Assembly: GCF_000768355.1 (NCBI RefSeq)
Contig: NZ_AVPU01000001.1
Location: 62,001-126,000, forward strand
Origin: Lysobacter daejeonensis GH1-9
Lineage (GTDB): Bacteria; Pseudomonadota; Gammaproteobacteria; Xanthomonadales; Xanthomonadaceae
Length of the DNA: 64,000 nucleotides
Reading direction: 5' to 3'
Each line of letters starts with the position of its first letter. Within the stretch, counting starts at the first letter, position 1. The position numbers and the translations under genes are program-made. Shown piece by piece: positions 42,581 to 49,685 of this stretch. The notes under the pieces are model-generated. The model made no database searches, was not told where the DNA came from, and saw only the letters and a program-made list of their open reading frames with translations.

Positions 42581-42794
42581 GCGCAACCCCCATGGCGTCG
42601 AGGCGGGCCGCAGCGAGGCGGCGGCGTGCGTGAGAACACGTCACGTCGCGCAACACAGCGCGCTCAGCGGCCACTTGGGCCGCTTCTGCGAAGTCGAGTT
42701 CGAGTTGGGTTTCGTGAGCCGTAGGCAGCAGCACAGCGCGTTCTACGCGGGGTGGCTGCCAGGAGCGCCAGAAGCGGGACGGTTGGCGGCTCAT
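42573..42794 (-). CDS. Small phage protein of unknown function
   Basis: A 73-residue basic, helix-rich protein (MSRQPSRFWRSWQPPRVER...FAEAAQVAAERAVLRDV). Its start overlaps the stop of the 59-residue gene upstream by four bases (ATGA), and its stop overlaps the Rep start. The tight packing suggests it is real. No family is recognised. Confidence 0.6.
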   Translation of the reverse strand: MSRQPSRFWRSWQPPRVERAVLLPTAHETQLELDFAEAAQVAAERAVLRDVTCSHARRRLAAARLDAMGVAHG

Positions 42795-42970
42795 GCCCTG
42801 CCCTCGCGGTGACGCAGCGGGTAAAGGTCGGCCCACACGCGCAAAGGCGCAGTAGCGCCACAGGCGAAGCAGAACACGGCGTCATGGCCCGGGTGGTAGC
42901 CGTAGGCGTGGCGGCCAAAGCAGCACCACAGCCGATCCCACAGGCCGAGCAGGCGAGCAAGCGGCCTCAT
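42791..42970 (-). CDS. 59-residue phage protein with a CxxC-type motif
   Basis: A gene of 180 bp encoding a protein with WDRLWCCFGRHAYGYHPGHD and FCFACGATAPLRVW. Cys and His are grouped as in small zinc-binding domains. ATG 42970 overlaps the stop of the upstream 151-residue gene, and its stop overlaps the next start (both ATGA), so all three are translationally coupled. It is below common length cut-offs. The role is unknown. Confidence 0.6.
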   Translation of the reverse strand: MRPLARLLGLWDRLWCCFGRHAYGYHPGHDAVFCFACGATAPLRVWADLYPLRHREGRA

Positions 42971-43422
42971 GCCCGCACCTCATCGCCACGATAGGTAGAA
43001 CGGCACCGGTCGAACGTTTCACCGCAGCAATGACAGAGGCGGTCGTCGTCGTCGTCGTGGTGGTAAAACGCGGCTTCATCGCACGGGTCGAGGCCAGCCG
43101 GGTCGAAGAACCCGTCGGCGTCGCGGTAGGACTCGAAACGGAATAGCTCCCCTAGCTCCCTTGGAGCCTTCCCCACAACGGGGGCTGTCCGCAATGCGGT
43201 CGAATCCGGGGCAGACTCAAGACGGGCACGCCGGTCGCGCTGTGCCGTAGCTACAGCGCCCGCCGCCATCATGGCCAAGCGGTGTTCGTGACCGGCACGC
43301 AAAACGCGAAGGTGATAGGCCCGGTGCGCGCACAGCAGCAGCCCGAGCATGAGGACAACGAAGGCGGCCAACAGGCCCGCTTCCAACGTCCGAGAAAGAT
43401 ACAGCCACTCCGGTTGCGTCAT
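42967..43422 (-). CDS. Phage membrane protein with Cys-rich acidic C-terminus
   Basis: A 151-residue protein with one membrane helix (AGLLAAFVVLMLGLLLCAH), a basic middle and an acidic tail ending HHDDDDDRLCHCCGETFDRC. The CxCC...C cluster with nearby His and Asp could bind metal. It is the first gene of the minus-strand phage operon, just after the operator region at 43530-43597, and so should be among the first genes released from repression. The function is unknown. Confidence 0.65.
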   Translation of the reverse strand: MTQPEWLYLSRTLEAGLLAAFVVLMLGLLLCAHRAYHLRVLRAGHEHRLAMMAAGAVATAQRDRRARLESAPDSTALRTAPVVGKAPRELGELFRFESYRDADGFFDPAGLDPCDEAAFYHHDDDDDRLCHCCGETFDRCRSTYRGDEVRA

Positions 43423-43529
43423 GATCAGATCCCCATCTGAGCTTGGCCGGGACTTCGGCGGCGGGGGAATCCAGTGCCCCGACTAGGGAGCGAGTGGCGC
43501 CGCCGGGGCCTGTCCCGGCAGGGCGGCCC

Positions 43530-43550
43530 AGTGTCAAGGCGCTTGACACT
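43530..43550. promoter_or_regulatory. Phage operator 1
   Basis: AGTGTCAAG-GCG-CTTGACACT has perfect 9-bp arms around a 3-bp spacer. It lies between the divergent repressor gene and the minus-strand phage operon and is the best candidate for the repressor binding site. Confidence 0.7.
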
Positions 43551-43567
43551 TGGGCGTGATTCAATTC

Positions 43568-43597
43568 CCTTGACACCCACCTGTCAAGAGGCTTGAC
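43568..43597. promoter_or_regulatory. Phage operator 2 and half-site
   Basis: TGTCAAG-AGG-CTTGAC (43582-43597) repeats the operator pattern and ends 2 bp before the repressor start codon at 43600. A further half-site CTTGACAC lies at about 43569-43576. The overlap with the leader implies autoregulation. Confidence 0.6.
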
Positions 43598-43599
43598 CC

Positions 43600-44154
43600 G
43601 TGAACGCGACGAATAAATTGCTTGACAAATGGATTGAATGGCGCTCTCGCAGCACCGGTGCGGCTCTCACGGCGGGAGCGATCGCGGACGCCCTAGGCGT
43701 GCGACGGACGTCGATCGCGAACTACCGGGCCGAAACCTCGCAGGCTGCGCCGCACGTGATCGCCAAAATGGCACGCGACCTTGGTGAAAACCCGGCGGTA
43801 TGGCTGGCCTTGGTAGAGTCGGAAAGATCTCGCGATGCCGATGATCGCAGGGCGTGGGCAGCCGTTTTCAAGCAGCTTTCGGCGGCGGCCGTGCTGGCCG
43901 TAGTGGTCGCCGTCCCGAGCATCACTCAAGCGGCCCAGATGGGCGCCGATAAGGCGGCAATGCCTATTATGTTAAATACGCAGTGGCGATGTTGCGCCGT
44001 TGGTTGGCGCGAAACCCCGTGCCGGCCTGCGTCCCGTTCCAGCCACACGGCCGCTGTACCCGTCGGGGTTCATGAACTGCCAGCGCCACGCGTCGCGGCA
44101 CATCGCATCGACGTCCAGTTGTGCCCGCCAGCCCAGCAATCGACGGGCCAATGA
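43600..44154 (+). CDS. Phage HTH repressor whose C-terminus is replaced by integration
   Basis: A 184-residue product in the prophage. The first 124 residues are phage-coded: an HTH region at about 22-60 (AALTAGAIADALGVRRTSIANYRAE) of DUF3693/Cro type, then a hydrophobic stretch at about 93-110 (LSAAAVLAVVVAVPSITQ). The frame crosses the attachment core in phase (residues AMPIM) and reads 60 host-derived residues antisense to galE. In the circular phage it would read 20 other residues and stop (144 residues). The start is GTG 43600, directly next to operator 2. The host-coded tail has no domain and may be non-functional. Confidence 0.75.
   Translation: MNATNKLLDKWIEWRSRSTGAALTAGAIADALGVRRTSIANYRAETSQAAPHVIAKMARDLGENPAVWLALVESERSRDADDRRAWAAVFKQLSAAAVLAVVVAVPSITQAAQMGADKAAMPIMLNTQWRCCAVGWRETPCRPASRSSHTAAVPVGVHELPAPRVAAHRIDVQLCPPAQQSTGQ
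43950..43977. other. Right attachment site (attR): host XerD half-site of dif
   Basis: Reads TAAGGCGGCAA - TGCCTA - TTATGTTAAAT. The right arm equals the conserved XerD arm of dif. Joined with the attL host arm, the empty site is ACTTCGCATAA-TGCCTA-TTATGTTAAAT, a good dif. It marks the replication-terminus region of the chromosome and contains the galE stop codon. Confidence 0.88.
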
Positions 44155-45069
44155 CGGATCCGCCCAAACCTGAGCAACATCGCCCGCGCGACGCTCGACG
44201 ATCTCATACGGCACCTTTCGGCCAGAGGCGTCTTCGAACGCGCGAACCAGTTCCAGCACGCTCACGCCCCGGCCCGTCCCCAGATTGACGGTCAGGCTTC
44301 GGCCGTTGTCGGCCAGGTATTCCAGCGCATCGACATGGGCCTGTGCCAGATCGGTGACGTGGATGTAATCGCGGACGCCCGTGCCATCGGGGGTTGGATA
44401 GTCGCCGCCGAAGATGCTGAGCCTGCGGCTACGGCCTGCGGCTACCCGGCAGATGTACGGCATGAGGTTGTTCGGGATGCCGGCCGGGTCCTCCCCGATC
44501 AGGCCGGATGGATGGGCGCCAACGGGGTTGAAATACCGGAGGTTGGCGACGTGGAACGATGGCTGCGAATGGCACAGGTCGCCGATCAGCTGCTCCACGA
44601 CCAGTTTCGTGCGTCCGTACGGGTTGGTGACCTGCAGGCGAGCGCCCTCCTGGACCGGTACGGCTTCGGGGTCCCCGTAGACCGTGGCGGACGAGCTGAA
44701 CACCAAGCGGTGGATGTTGGCTGCCTGCATTGCCTGAAGCAGGTTGATGGTGCCGCTGATGTTGTTCTGGAAATACTCCAGCGGCCGCTTGCAGGAATCG
44801 CCTACCGCTTTGAGCGCTGCGAAATGGATCACGGCATCGAATCGGTGCCGGAGCAGCAACCTGATCAGTGCCAGCCTGTTGCGCAGGTCGACGCGTTCGC
44901 ACGCCACCGGCACCCCGGTAATCCGCTGCAGGCGCGCAAGTACTTTGGGCGAACTGTTGGAGAAATTGTCGCCAATTACAACGTCGTGTCCCCGCTCCAA
45001 CAGGGCCACGCAGGTGTGGCTGCCGATGTACCCGGCGCCACCGCACACAAGGATGCGCATCGCGCTCAT
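43972..45069 (-). CDS. galE: UDP-glucose 4-epimerase
   Basis: A 365-residue extended-SDR enzyme that interconverts UDP-glucose and UDP-galactose and so feeds the neighbouring EPS genes. The NAD-binding GGAGYIGSH is at the N-terminus, VFSSSATVYGDP carries the catalytic Ser/Thr, NPYGRTKLVVEQ the YxxxK pair, and LRYFNPVGAHPSGLIGEDPAGIPNNLMP the family block. After the usual end (WQFMNPDGYS) there are about 26 extra residues reading to a TAA inside dif. The start is ATG 45069 (MSAMRILV), with ATG 45060 possible. It is divergent from the EPS operon. Confidence 0.93.
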   Translation of the reverse strand: MSAMRILVCGGAGYIGSHTCVALLERGHDVVIGDNFSNSSPKVLARLQRITGVPVACERVDLRNRLALIRLLLRHRFDAVIHFAALKAVGDSCKRPLEYFQNNISGTINLLQAMQAANIHRLVFSSSATVYGDPEAVPVQEGARLQVTNPYGRTKLVVEQLIGDLCHSQPSFHVANLRYFNPVGAHPSGLIGEDPAGIPNNLMPYICRVAAGRSRRLSIFGGDYPTPDGTGVRDYIHVTDLAQAHVDALEYLADNGRSLTVNLGTGRGVSVLELVRAFEDASGRKVPYEIVERRAGDVAQVWADPSLARRLLGWRAQLDVDAMCRDAWRWQFMNPDGYSGRVAGTGRRPARGFAPTNGATSPLRI

Positions 45070-45386
45070 GACGGATCCCGGTTCCGTTGGTCGTCGAGGG
45101 GGGGACGTCCAAACCAACGGAAAAGGTCGGCGGATTCGTCCAGGCCGCGGCAATGGAATGCATGAATGCCCCTGCCGCCACGTTGTCCGAGGGCGGCTGA
45201 AATCAGCGTTGTAAAAATGGGCCAGGGGTGCGCCTGCCCATCACTGCAAGAGGGTTTTGGGGAGGGGCGTACCACGGGCGGCCGGGCGTGAAGATGCGGC
45301 TGGCGGCCATCTGGCCCAACCGAGGCCGGGTGGCCGGGTGTGCCGTTACCCGGCGTTTCTCAGTTGGGGTCAATCGGAGAATTGCC
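45070..45386. promoter_or_regulatory. Divergent control region between galE and the EPS operon
   Basis: 317 bp without a convincing gene. Near the operon it contains an inverted repeat, GCCGGGT (45333-45339) and ACCCGGC (45348-45354), with an 8-bp spacer and TTTCTC after it, 33 nt before the first start codon. I see no clear sigma-54 or CRP-type site. The repeat could be an operator or a leader hairpin. Confidence 0.45.
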
Positions 45387-46001
45387 ATGCGCCTCGCGTC
45401 AGCCCTTTGTGCGGTCGGCCTGTCTCTTGTGCTTGCAGGTTGTGCCAGCGCCCCAAGCCTCATGTCGGGGGCGCCCCCCTCCCCCGTCCAGCCGGACGAC
45501 TACCAGATTGGTGTGGACGATATTGTCCAGGTGTCGGTCTGGAAGAACCCCGAGTTGGGCGTCACCGGGCCTGTGCGGCCCGACGGCAAGATATCGGTCC
45601 CGCTGGTGGGCGATGTGGTCGCAGGCGGCCGAACGCCCAACGACGTCGCGAAGGACTTGCAGGAACGGCTTTCCGCGTATGTGCGCGAGCCCCAGGTGAC
45701 CGTCATCCTCACCGAGCTGCGTAGCCACGAATACCTGTCCAGGGTGCGTGTTACCGGCGCTGTCCGCCAGCCTGTCTCCATTCCATACCGCCAAGGGATG
45801 ACCGTGCTGGACGCGGTGCTCGCCGCCGGCGGCGTTACCGAGTTCGCCGCGCCGGATCGTTCCAGCCTGCACCGCAAGACCGGGACTGGCGATCACGCCT
45901 ATGGGGTGATGCTGGGCAACATCCTCGAATCCGGTGACCTCACAACCAACTACAAGGTCGCCCCGGGCGACGTGATCACGGTTCCGGAGCGTGTGCTGTG
46001 A
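45387..46001 (+). CDS. Wza-like polysaccharide export lipoprotein
   Basis: A 204-residue outer-membrane lipoprotein. Signal with lipobox (LCAVGLSLVLAGCAS), then the Poly_export domain (YQIGVDDIVQVSVWKNPELGVTGPVRPDGKISVPLVGDVVAGGRTPNDVAKDLQERL) and a SLBB domain (RVRVTGAVRQPVSIPYRQGMTVLDAVLAAGGVTEFA). It is short like exosortase-associated Wza relatives. It exports polymer through the outer membrane with the Wzz-like protein. The GGAGAA leader precedes ATG 45387; the longer frame crosses the control region. It heads the EPS operon. Confidence 0.92.
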   Translation: MRLASALCAVGLSLVLAGCASAPSLMSGAPPSPVQPDDYQIGVDDIVQVSVWKNPELGVTGPVRPDGKISVPLVGDVVAGGRTPNDVAKDLQERLSAYVREPQVTVILTELRSHEYLSRVRVTGAVRQPVSIPYRQGMTVLDAVLAAGGVTEFAAPDRSSLHRKTGTGDHAYGVMLGNILESGDLTTNYKVAPGDVITVPERVL

Positions 46002-47590
46002 ATACCGCTTACAGGCAACTCGGCTTGCCTGCCCCAGCGTCGGAAAGGCTGCCGACGCTTACGTTGCTGTCGATCGCGCGCAAGGAAGTAGTGCGTTACG
46101 TGCTGCCACTGGCCGCGATTTTCACTGCTATCGCGTTGTTCTTCCTCATCTGGGGCTTGCTTAGCCCGCCCACGTACAAGTCATCGGCGACAGTGCTGGT
46201 CCAGGACAACGCACCGATCACCCCGCTCATGGAGGGGCGAACCGCGGCGCCGAACGAGGCCTCGATGGCCATCATTTCCCGGGACGTGCTGTTTGGCCAC
46301 CGGGTGATGGACGAGGTACTGAAGGCCGGCGGCTGGAATCTGGAAACAATGAGCCCCGTCGAAAAGGAGCGCCTGACAAAGAGCGTCATGGGGCGCACCG
46401 AAGTGACCGTGACCGAGCGAACGCAGGTGCGGTCATCGGACCCCAAGTTGAGCGTTGTCAAGATCACCTATGCCGACTCGGACGCCGAGCGCGCCCATCG
46501 GGTGACCAAGCGGTTCTCCGAAGCCTTGATCGAGCAGGTGCTTGACTCGAGGGCCAGGGCCAGTCGCTCCGCGTACGAATTCATTGATGCCCAGGTCGAG
46601 AAGTACCAGGCGGCGTTGGGCGAGGCGGACAAGAAGCTGCATGACTATCGCCTGGACAATCCCGACGCCCTCCCCGGCGTGGATGCCGACGTGGCGGCCC
46701 GCATCGCCGAACTGCGTAGGGCAGCCGACAATGCCAGCATGGATCTTGCCGATGTGAGCGCCCAGGAACGGCAGGTGCTCAGCCTGCTCTCACGCGAGAG
46801 CCAGGTCACCACGATATCGCGCGCCACCCAGTCGAATGCACAACTCGCGACCTTGCAGGCAGAGGAACGCCGGCTGTTGCTCAGCTACACCGAGCAGCAC
46901 CCCGACGTGGTCCGCGTTCGCAGCCAGATTCGCGACCTGCAGTCGCAGATGCGCAGCGGACGCGTAACGGGTGCCTCCGTCCTGCCCGGCACGAACCCGA
47001 CCATGAATCCGGTTTACGAACAGTTGCGCGCCCAACTGGCCGAGGTGCGGCGCCAGGGGGCTGCGGCTGCGTCCCGGGTAGCGAGCGCACAGGCCCTGTT
47101 GCGCGATGAGTTGGGGCGTAGCCGCCGGATCATCGGCGCGGAAGGTGAAGTATCTGCCCTGACCCGGGCGCACGACGTCAATCGGGAGATGTACGAGGAT
47201 CTCCTGAAGCGGCGTGAGAACGCGCGAGTCTCGATGAGCCTCGATGCGGACGGGCGCAGTCTCGGGTTCCAGATCCAGGAGCCGGCTTCCACCCCGCTCC
47301 TACCGTCCGGGCTTCGGCTGACGCACTTCGCCATCGCCGGGATCATCGTCGCAGTCCTGGTGCCGCTGCTGCTCGTTTCGTTGCTGGTCAAGCACGACCC
47401 GCGTGTCCGGGTTCCTATGCAGATCGAACGCGATGCCGGCTTGCCAGTGCTGGCAAGCATCCCGATGGGCATGACGCCGGACGGTTTCGAAGCAAGCGCA
47501 AGGCGGATGAAACTGGGCAAGGCCTTGTTCCTGGTGGTGCCAGTGGTCTACGGACTTGCATTGCTGCTGAAGATGGTGGGCGTGCTATGA
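45998..47590 (+). CDS. Wzz-like chain-length determinant of the EPS operon
   Basis: A 530-residue polysaccharide co-polymerase. One N-terminal membrane helix (VLPLAAIFTAIALFFLIWGLL), a Wzz domain (YKSSATVLVQDN), a long periplasmic coiled-coil region (about 190-400), GNVR-like NREMYEDLLKRRENARVSMSLDADGRSLGFQIQEPASTPLLPSG, a second helix (HFAIAGIIVAVLVPLLLVSLL) and a third near the C-terminus. The layout matches the XrtA-system chain-length family. The start is GTG 45998 overlapping the export gene stop (GTGA). It works with the kinase encoded next. Confidence 0.9.
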   Translation: MNTAYRQLGLPAPASERLPTLTLLSIARKEVVRYVLPLAAIFTAIALFFLIWGLLSPPTYKSSATVLVQDNAPITPLMEGRTAAPNEASMAIISRDVLFGHRVMDEVLKAGGWNLETMSPVEKERLTKSVMGRTEVTVTERTQVRSSDPKLSVVKITYADSDAERAHRVTKRFSEALIEQVLDSRARASRSAYEFIDAQVEKYQAALGEADKKLHDYRLDNPDALPGVDADVAARIAELRRAADNASMDLADVSAQERQVLSLLSRESQVTTISRATQSNAQLATLQAEERRLLLSYTEQHPDVVRVRSQIRDLQSQMRSGRVTGASVLPGTNPTMNPVYEQLRAQLAEVRRQGAAAASRVASAQALLRDELGRSRRIIGAEGEVSALTRAHDVNREMYEDLLKRRENARVSMSLDADGRSLGFQIQEPASTPLLPSGLRLTHFAIAGIIVAVLVPLLLVSLLVKHDPRVRVPMQIERDAGLPVLASIPMGMTPDGFEASARRMKLGKALFLVVPVVYGLALLLKMVGVL

Positions 47591-48336
47591 ATGACTCGAA
47601 CCTTGCGGCAGCCGCCATCGTGAGCGCAGCCCGGGACGCAGAGCGCCGGGATGTTGTGCGAAAAAGCGAAACGACCAGCCTGACGCCTCGCCAGATGGCC
47701 GAGCGATCAATCATTCCGTACGCCGATGGCGCGAATCGTCCCCTGGTCGACTCGTTCCGAACCCTGCGTACCCAATTGCTGGCCATTTCCAACGAGAACT
47801 TCATCACCCTGGTGGTTCCTGTGACCAAGGGCAGCGGCGCGAGCTTCGTAGCCCGCAACCTTGCCTTGTCGATGACGTTCGACCCAACCAAGACGGCGCT
47901 GCTGGTCGACTGCGACTTCCGTCATCCGTCCCAGCACTCGTCGCTGAAGGTGGATGCCTCCCGCGGCGGGCTGGCGAATTATCTGGAGAACCAGCATTCC
48001 GAAGTGGAGGAAATGCTCTATGGAACTGGGATTCCGAGACTGACCCTGATTCCGGCCGGGCGATCCGCGTACGGTGACTTGGCGAGCGAGCAGTTCTCGT
48101 CGTTTCGGATGCGGTTACTGATGGACTCGCTCCGGAGCAGCTTTGCCGACCGCTACATCTTCCTGGACGGGCCGCCAGCCCTCGGGTCGCCGGATGCCAG
48201 AATGCTGGCTGATCTGGCCGATGTCGTCATTCTCGTTGCAGGCTACGGGCGGAATACCGCAGCAGACATCGCCATCGCGGCTGGCAACTTCGACCCACGA
48301 AAATTCGCGGGCGTGGTTTTCAATGAGAACGCCTGA
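47587..48336 (+). CDS. CpsD-like capsular tyrosine-kinase homologue with degenerate P-loop
   Basis: A 249-residue cytoplasmic protein of the BY-kinase/CpsD fold. Walker A' TALLVDCDFRHPS (about 103-115) and Walker B RYIFLDGPPA are well kept. However, Walker A reads VTKGSGASFVARNLAL at 79-94, where the family has G-E-G-K-S/T: the invariant Lys is Ala. There is no C-terminal Tyr cluster. It may therefore bind ATP weakly or act as a structural partner of Wzz rather than an autokinase. The ATG overlaps the Wzz stop (ATGA). Confidence 0.85.
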   Translation: MNDSNLAAAAIVSAARDAERRDVVRKSETTSLTPRQMAERSIIPYADGANRPLVDSFRTLRTQLLAISNENFITLVVPVTKGSGASFVARNLALSMTFDPTKTALLVDCDFRHPSQHSSLKVDASRGGLANYLENQHSEVEEMLYGTGIPRLTLIPAGRSAYGDLASEQFSSFRMRLLMDSLRSSFADRYIFLDGPPALGSPDARMLADLADVVILVAGYGRNTAADIAIAAGNFDPRKFAGVVFNENA

Positions 48337-49672
48337 TCACGACAAGTCGCGAGCCGGCGCCCGACCGCCGCGGGTCCGTCGTTCGCGGATATACCTCGCG
48401 ATCATGGCGTCGGCAATCGCCTGTGGCGCACATGCCGGACGTCTTGACTACCAACTGGAGATGACCGCGCTCAAGAGCGACAACATCAACCAGAGTGAGG
48501 ACAACGAGGCCAAGGAAAACGTGTTTATTCCGAGGCTGAAGTTCGACTTCGTCGAGGAAGGGGCATCCGTTGACGTCAAGGCAAGGGGAGAGATTGAGCG
48601 CCGTCATTATGGCAACGACAATTTCGATGATGAAACCCGAAGCGCGTTCGCGGGCAGGATCAATTGGTCGGTGCTGCCACGACGCTTGAGTCTGGTCGCG
48701 GAAGACTACCTGAGCGAACAGCCAATCAACATTCGCGACGGTCGCTATCCCGGCAACCTGCAACAGGTCAACGTGTTCATCGCCGGGCCCAGCATGTTCG
48801 CGAGGTTTGGCGAAGCGACGCGTTTCCAGATGGATCTGCGCGGCGCGGACACCTACGCCGAGGTGACGCCAGGGTTTGACAGCAGGCGCTATAGCGCCTC
48901 GGCGATACTGGGTCAAACGTTTGGCGCGTCCGCGGAGGCGTCGCTTCACGTGACGGCGACGAAGGCGGATTTTGATGAGACAGACCCGAACATTGTCGTG
49001 GACTACGTACGCAGGGATGCGTTCTTGCGCTATGAGGGTCGCCAGCGGAACGTAAGTTACGTTGTCGATCTGGGGGGCGCGCGTGTTGATCGCGACCTTG
49101 CAAGCGATGCCAATACGACCATCGCCAGGCTGACCGTCGAGTGGCAGCCCAACACGTCCAGCCGGCTCCGCCTGCGTGCGCGACGTCAGTTCGCGGACGA
49201 AGTCCAGGATCTTATCCTGCGCCTCAGCGACCCGGAGGAAGCGCTCGTTGCCGATCTTGCCGATCCAGGCTCATCGCAGGTCAGCGGCAGCGTCTACCGA
49301 CAGCGTGATGTTGAGCTGGACTACCGCTATCGGGGCGAGCGCTTCAGTTTCCGCGTCAGGCCACGGGATCGCAACCTGGACTATCTCAGCCGCGATGACT
49401 CCAGCAGGACCGAGCGCAGCATGGCGTTTCAGATGGGCTACCTGCTGCGCCCGCGATTGAACACGTTTGTGGATGGATTGGTTCGGGTGCGTGATTTCTC
49501 CACGCGTGACCAGCGCGACATCGACCACATTTACCGCCTTGGGGTGGACTACCAGGTGACGCGGCATTGGGGATGGCGTGCTGAGTTGATCCGGAACAAG
49601 CGCGACTCAAATCTTGACGACCCATATTACGTCGAGCACGTCGCGCAGATGACGGTCTGGTGGAAGCGCTGA
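48323..49672 (+). CDS. Exosortase-locus-type outer-membrane beta-barrel protein
   Basis: A 449-residue protein with a basic N-terminus and signal sequence (RIYLAIMASAIACGAHA), then repeated amphipathic strands (RLDYQLEMTALKSDNINQSED, VDVKARGEIERRHYGND, and so on) to the final aromatic strand HVAQMTVWWKR. The pattern and its place after the kinase match the outer-membrane proteins of XrtA/EPS loci, where it is thought to help secretion. ATG 48323 overlaps the kinase gene by 14 bp in another frame. Confidence 0.8.
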   Translation: MRTPDHDKSRAGARPPRVRRSRIYLAIMASAIACGAHAGRLDYQLEMTALKSDNINQSEDNEAKENVFIPRLKFDFVEEGASVDVKARGEIERRHYGNDNFDDETRSAFAGRINWSVLPRRLSLVAEDYLSEQPINIRDGRYPGNLQQVNVFIAGPSMFARFGEATRFQMDLRGADTYAEVTPGFDSRRYSASAILGQTFGASAEASLHVTATKADFDETDPNIVVDYVRRDAFLRYEGRQRNVSYVVDLGGARVDRDLASDANTTIARLTVEWQPNTSSRLRLRARRQFADEVQDLILRLSDPEEALVADLADPGSSQVSGSVYRQRDVELDYRYRGERFSFRVRPRDRNLDYLSRDDSSRTERSMAFQMGYLLRPRLNTFVDGLVRVRDFSTRDQRDIDHIYRLGVDYQVTRHWGWRAELIRNKRDSNLDDPYYVEHVAQMTVWWKR

Positions 49673-49685
49673 CGGAGGTGATGGG

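Larger units (their letters stand above)
36905..43973. mobile_element. Complete dif-integrated filamentous phage (Inoviridae), about 7,054 bp
   Basis: The two 15-bp cores are 7,054 bp apart, a usual genome size for an inovirus. The interior has the full module order of Xanthomonas/Stenotrophomonas filamentous phages: on the minus strand small accessory genes, Rep, SSB, small membrane proteins, major coat, central terminator, adsorption protein, pVI-like protein and Zot/pI. On the plus strand are an HTH repressor and a DUF3653-like gene. No integrase gene is present, as expected for phages that use host XerC/XerD at dif. All reading frames appear intact, so it may still form virions. Confidence 0.93.

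Noticed and set aside
44155..45165. Plus-strand frame antisense to galE (44335-45165)
   Set aside because: It is a shadow of galE; no ribosome binding site or domain was seen.
45070..45386. Search for a sigma-54 (-24/-12) promoter before the EPS operon, as known in some XrtA loci
   Set aside because: No TGGCAC-N5-TTGC-like pair of adequate quality was found on the operon strand.
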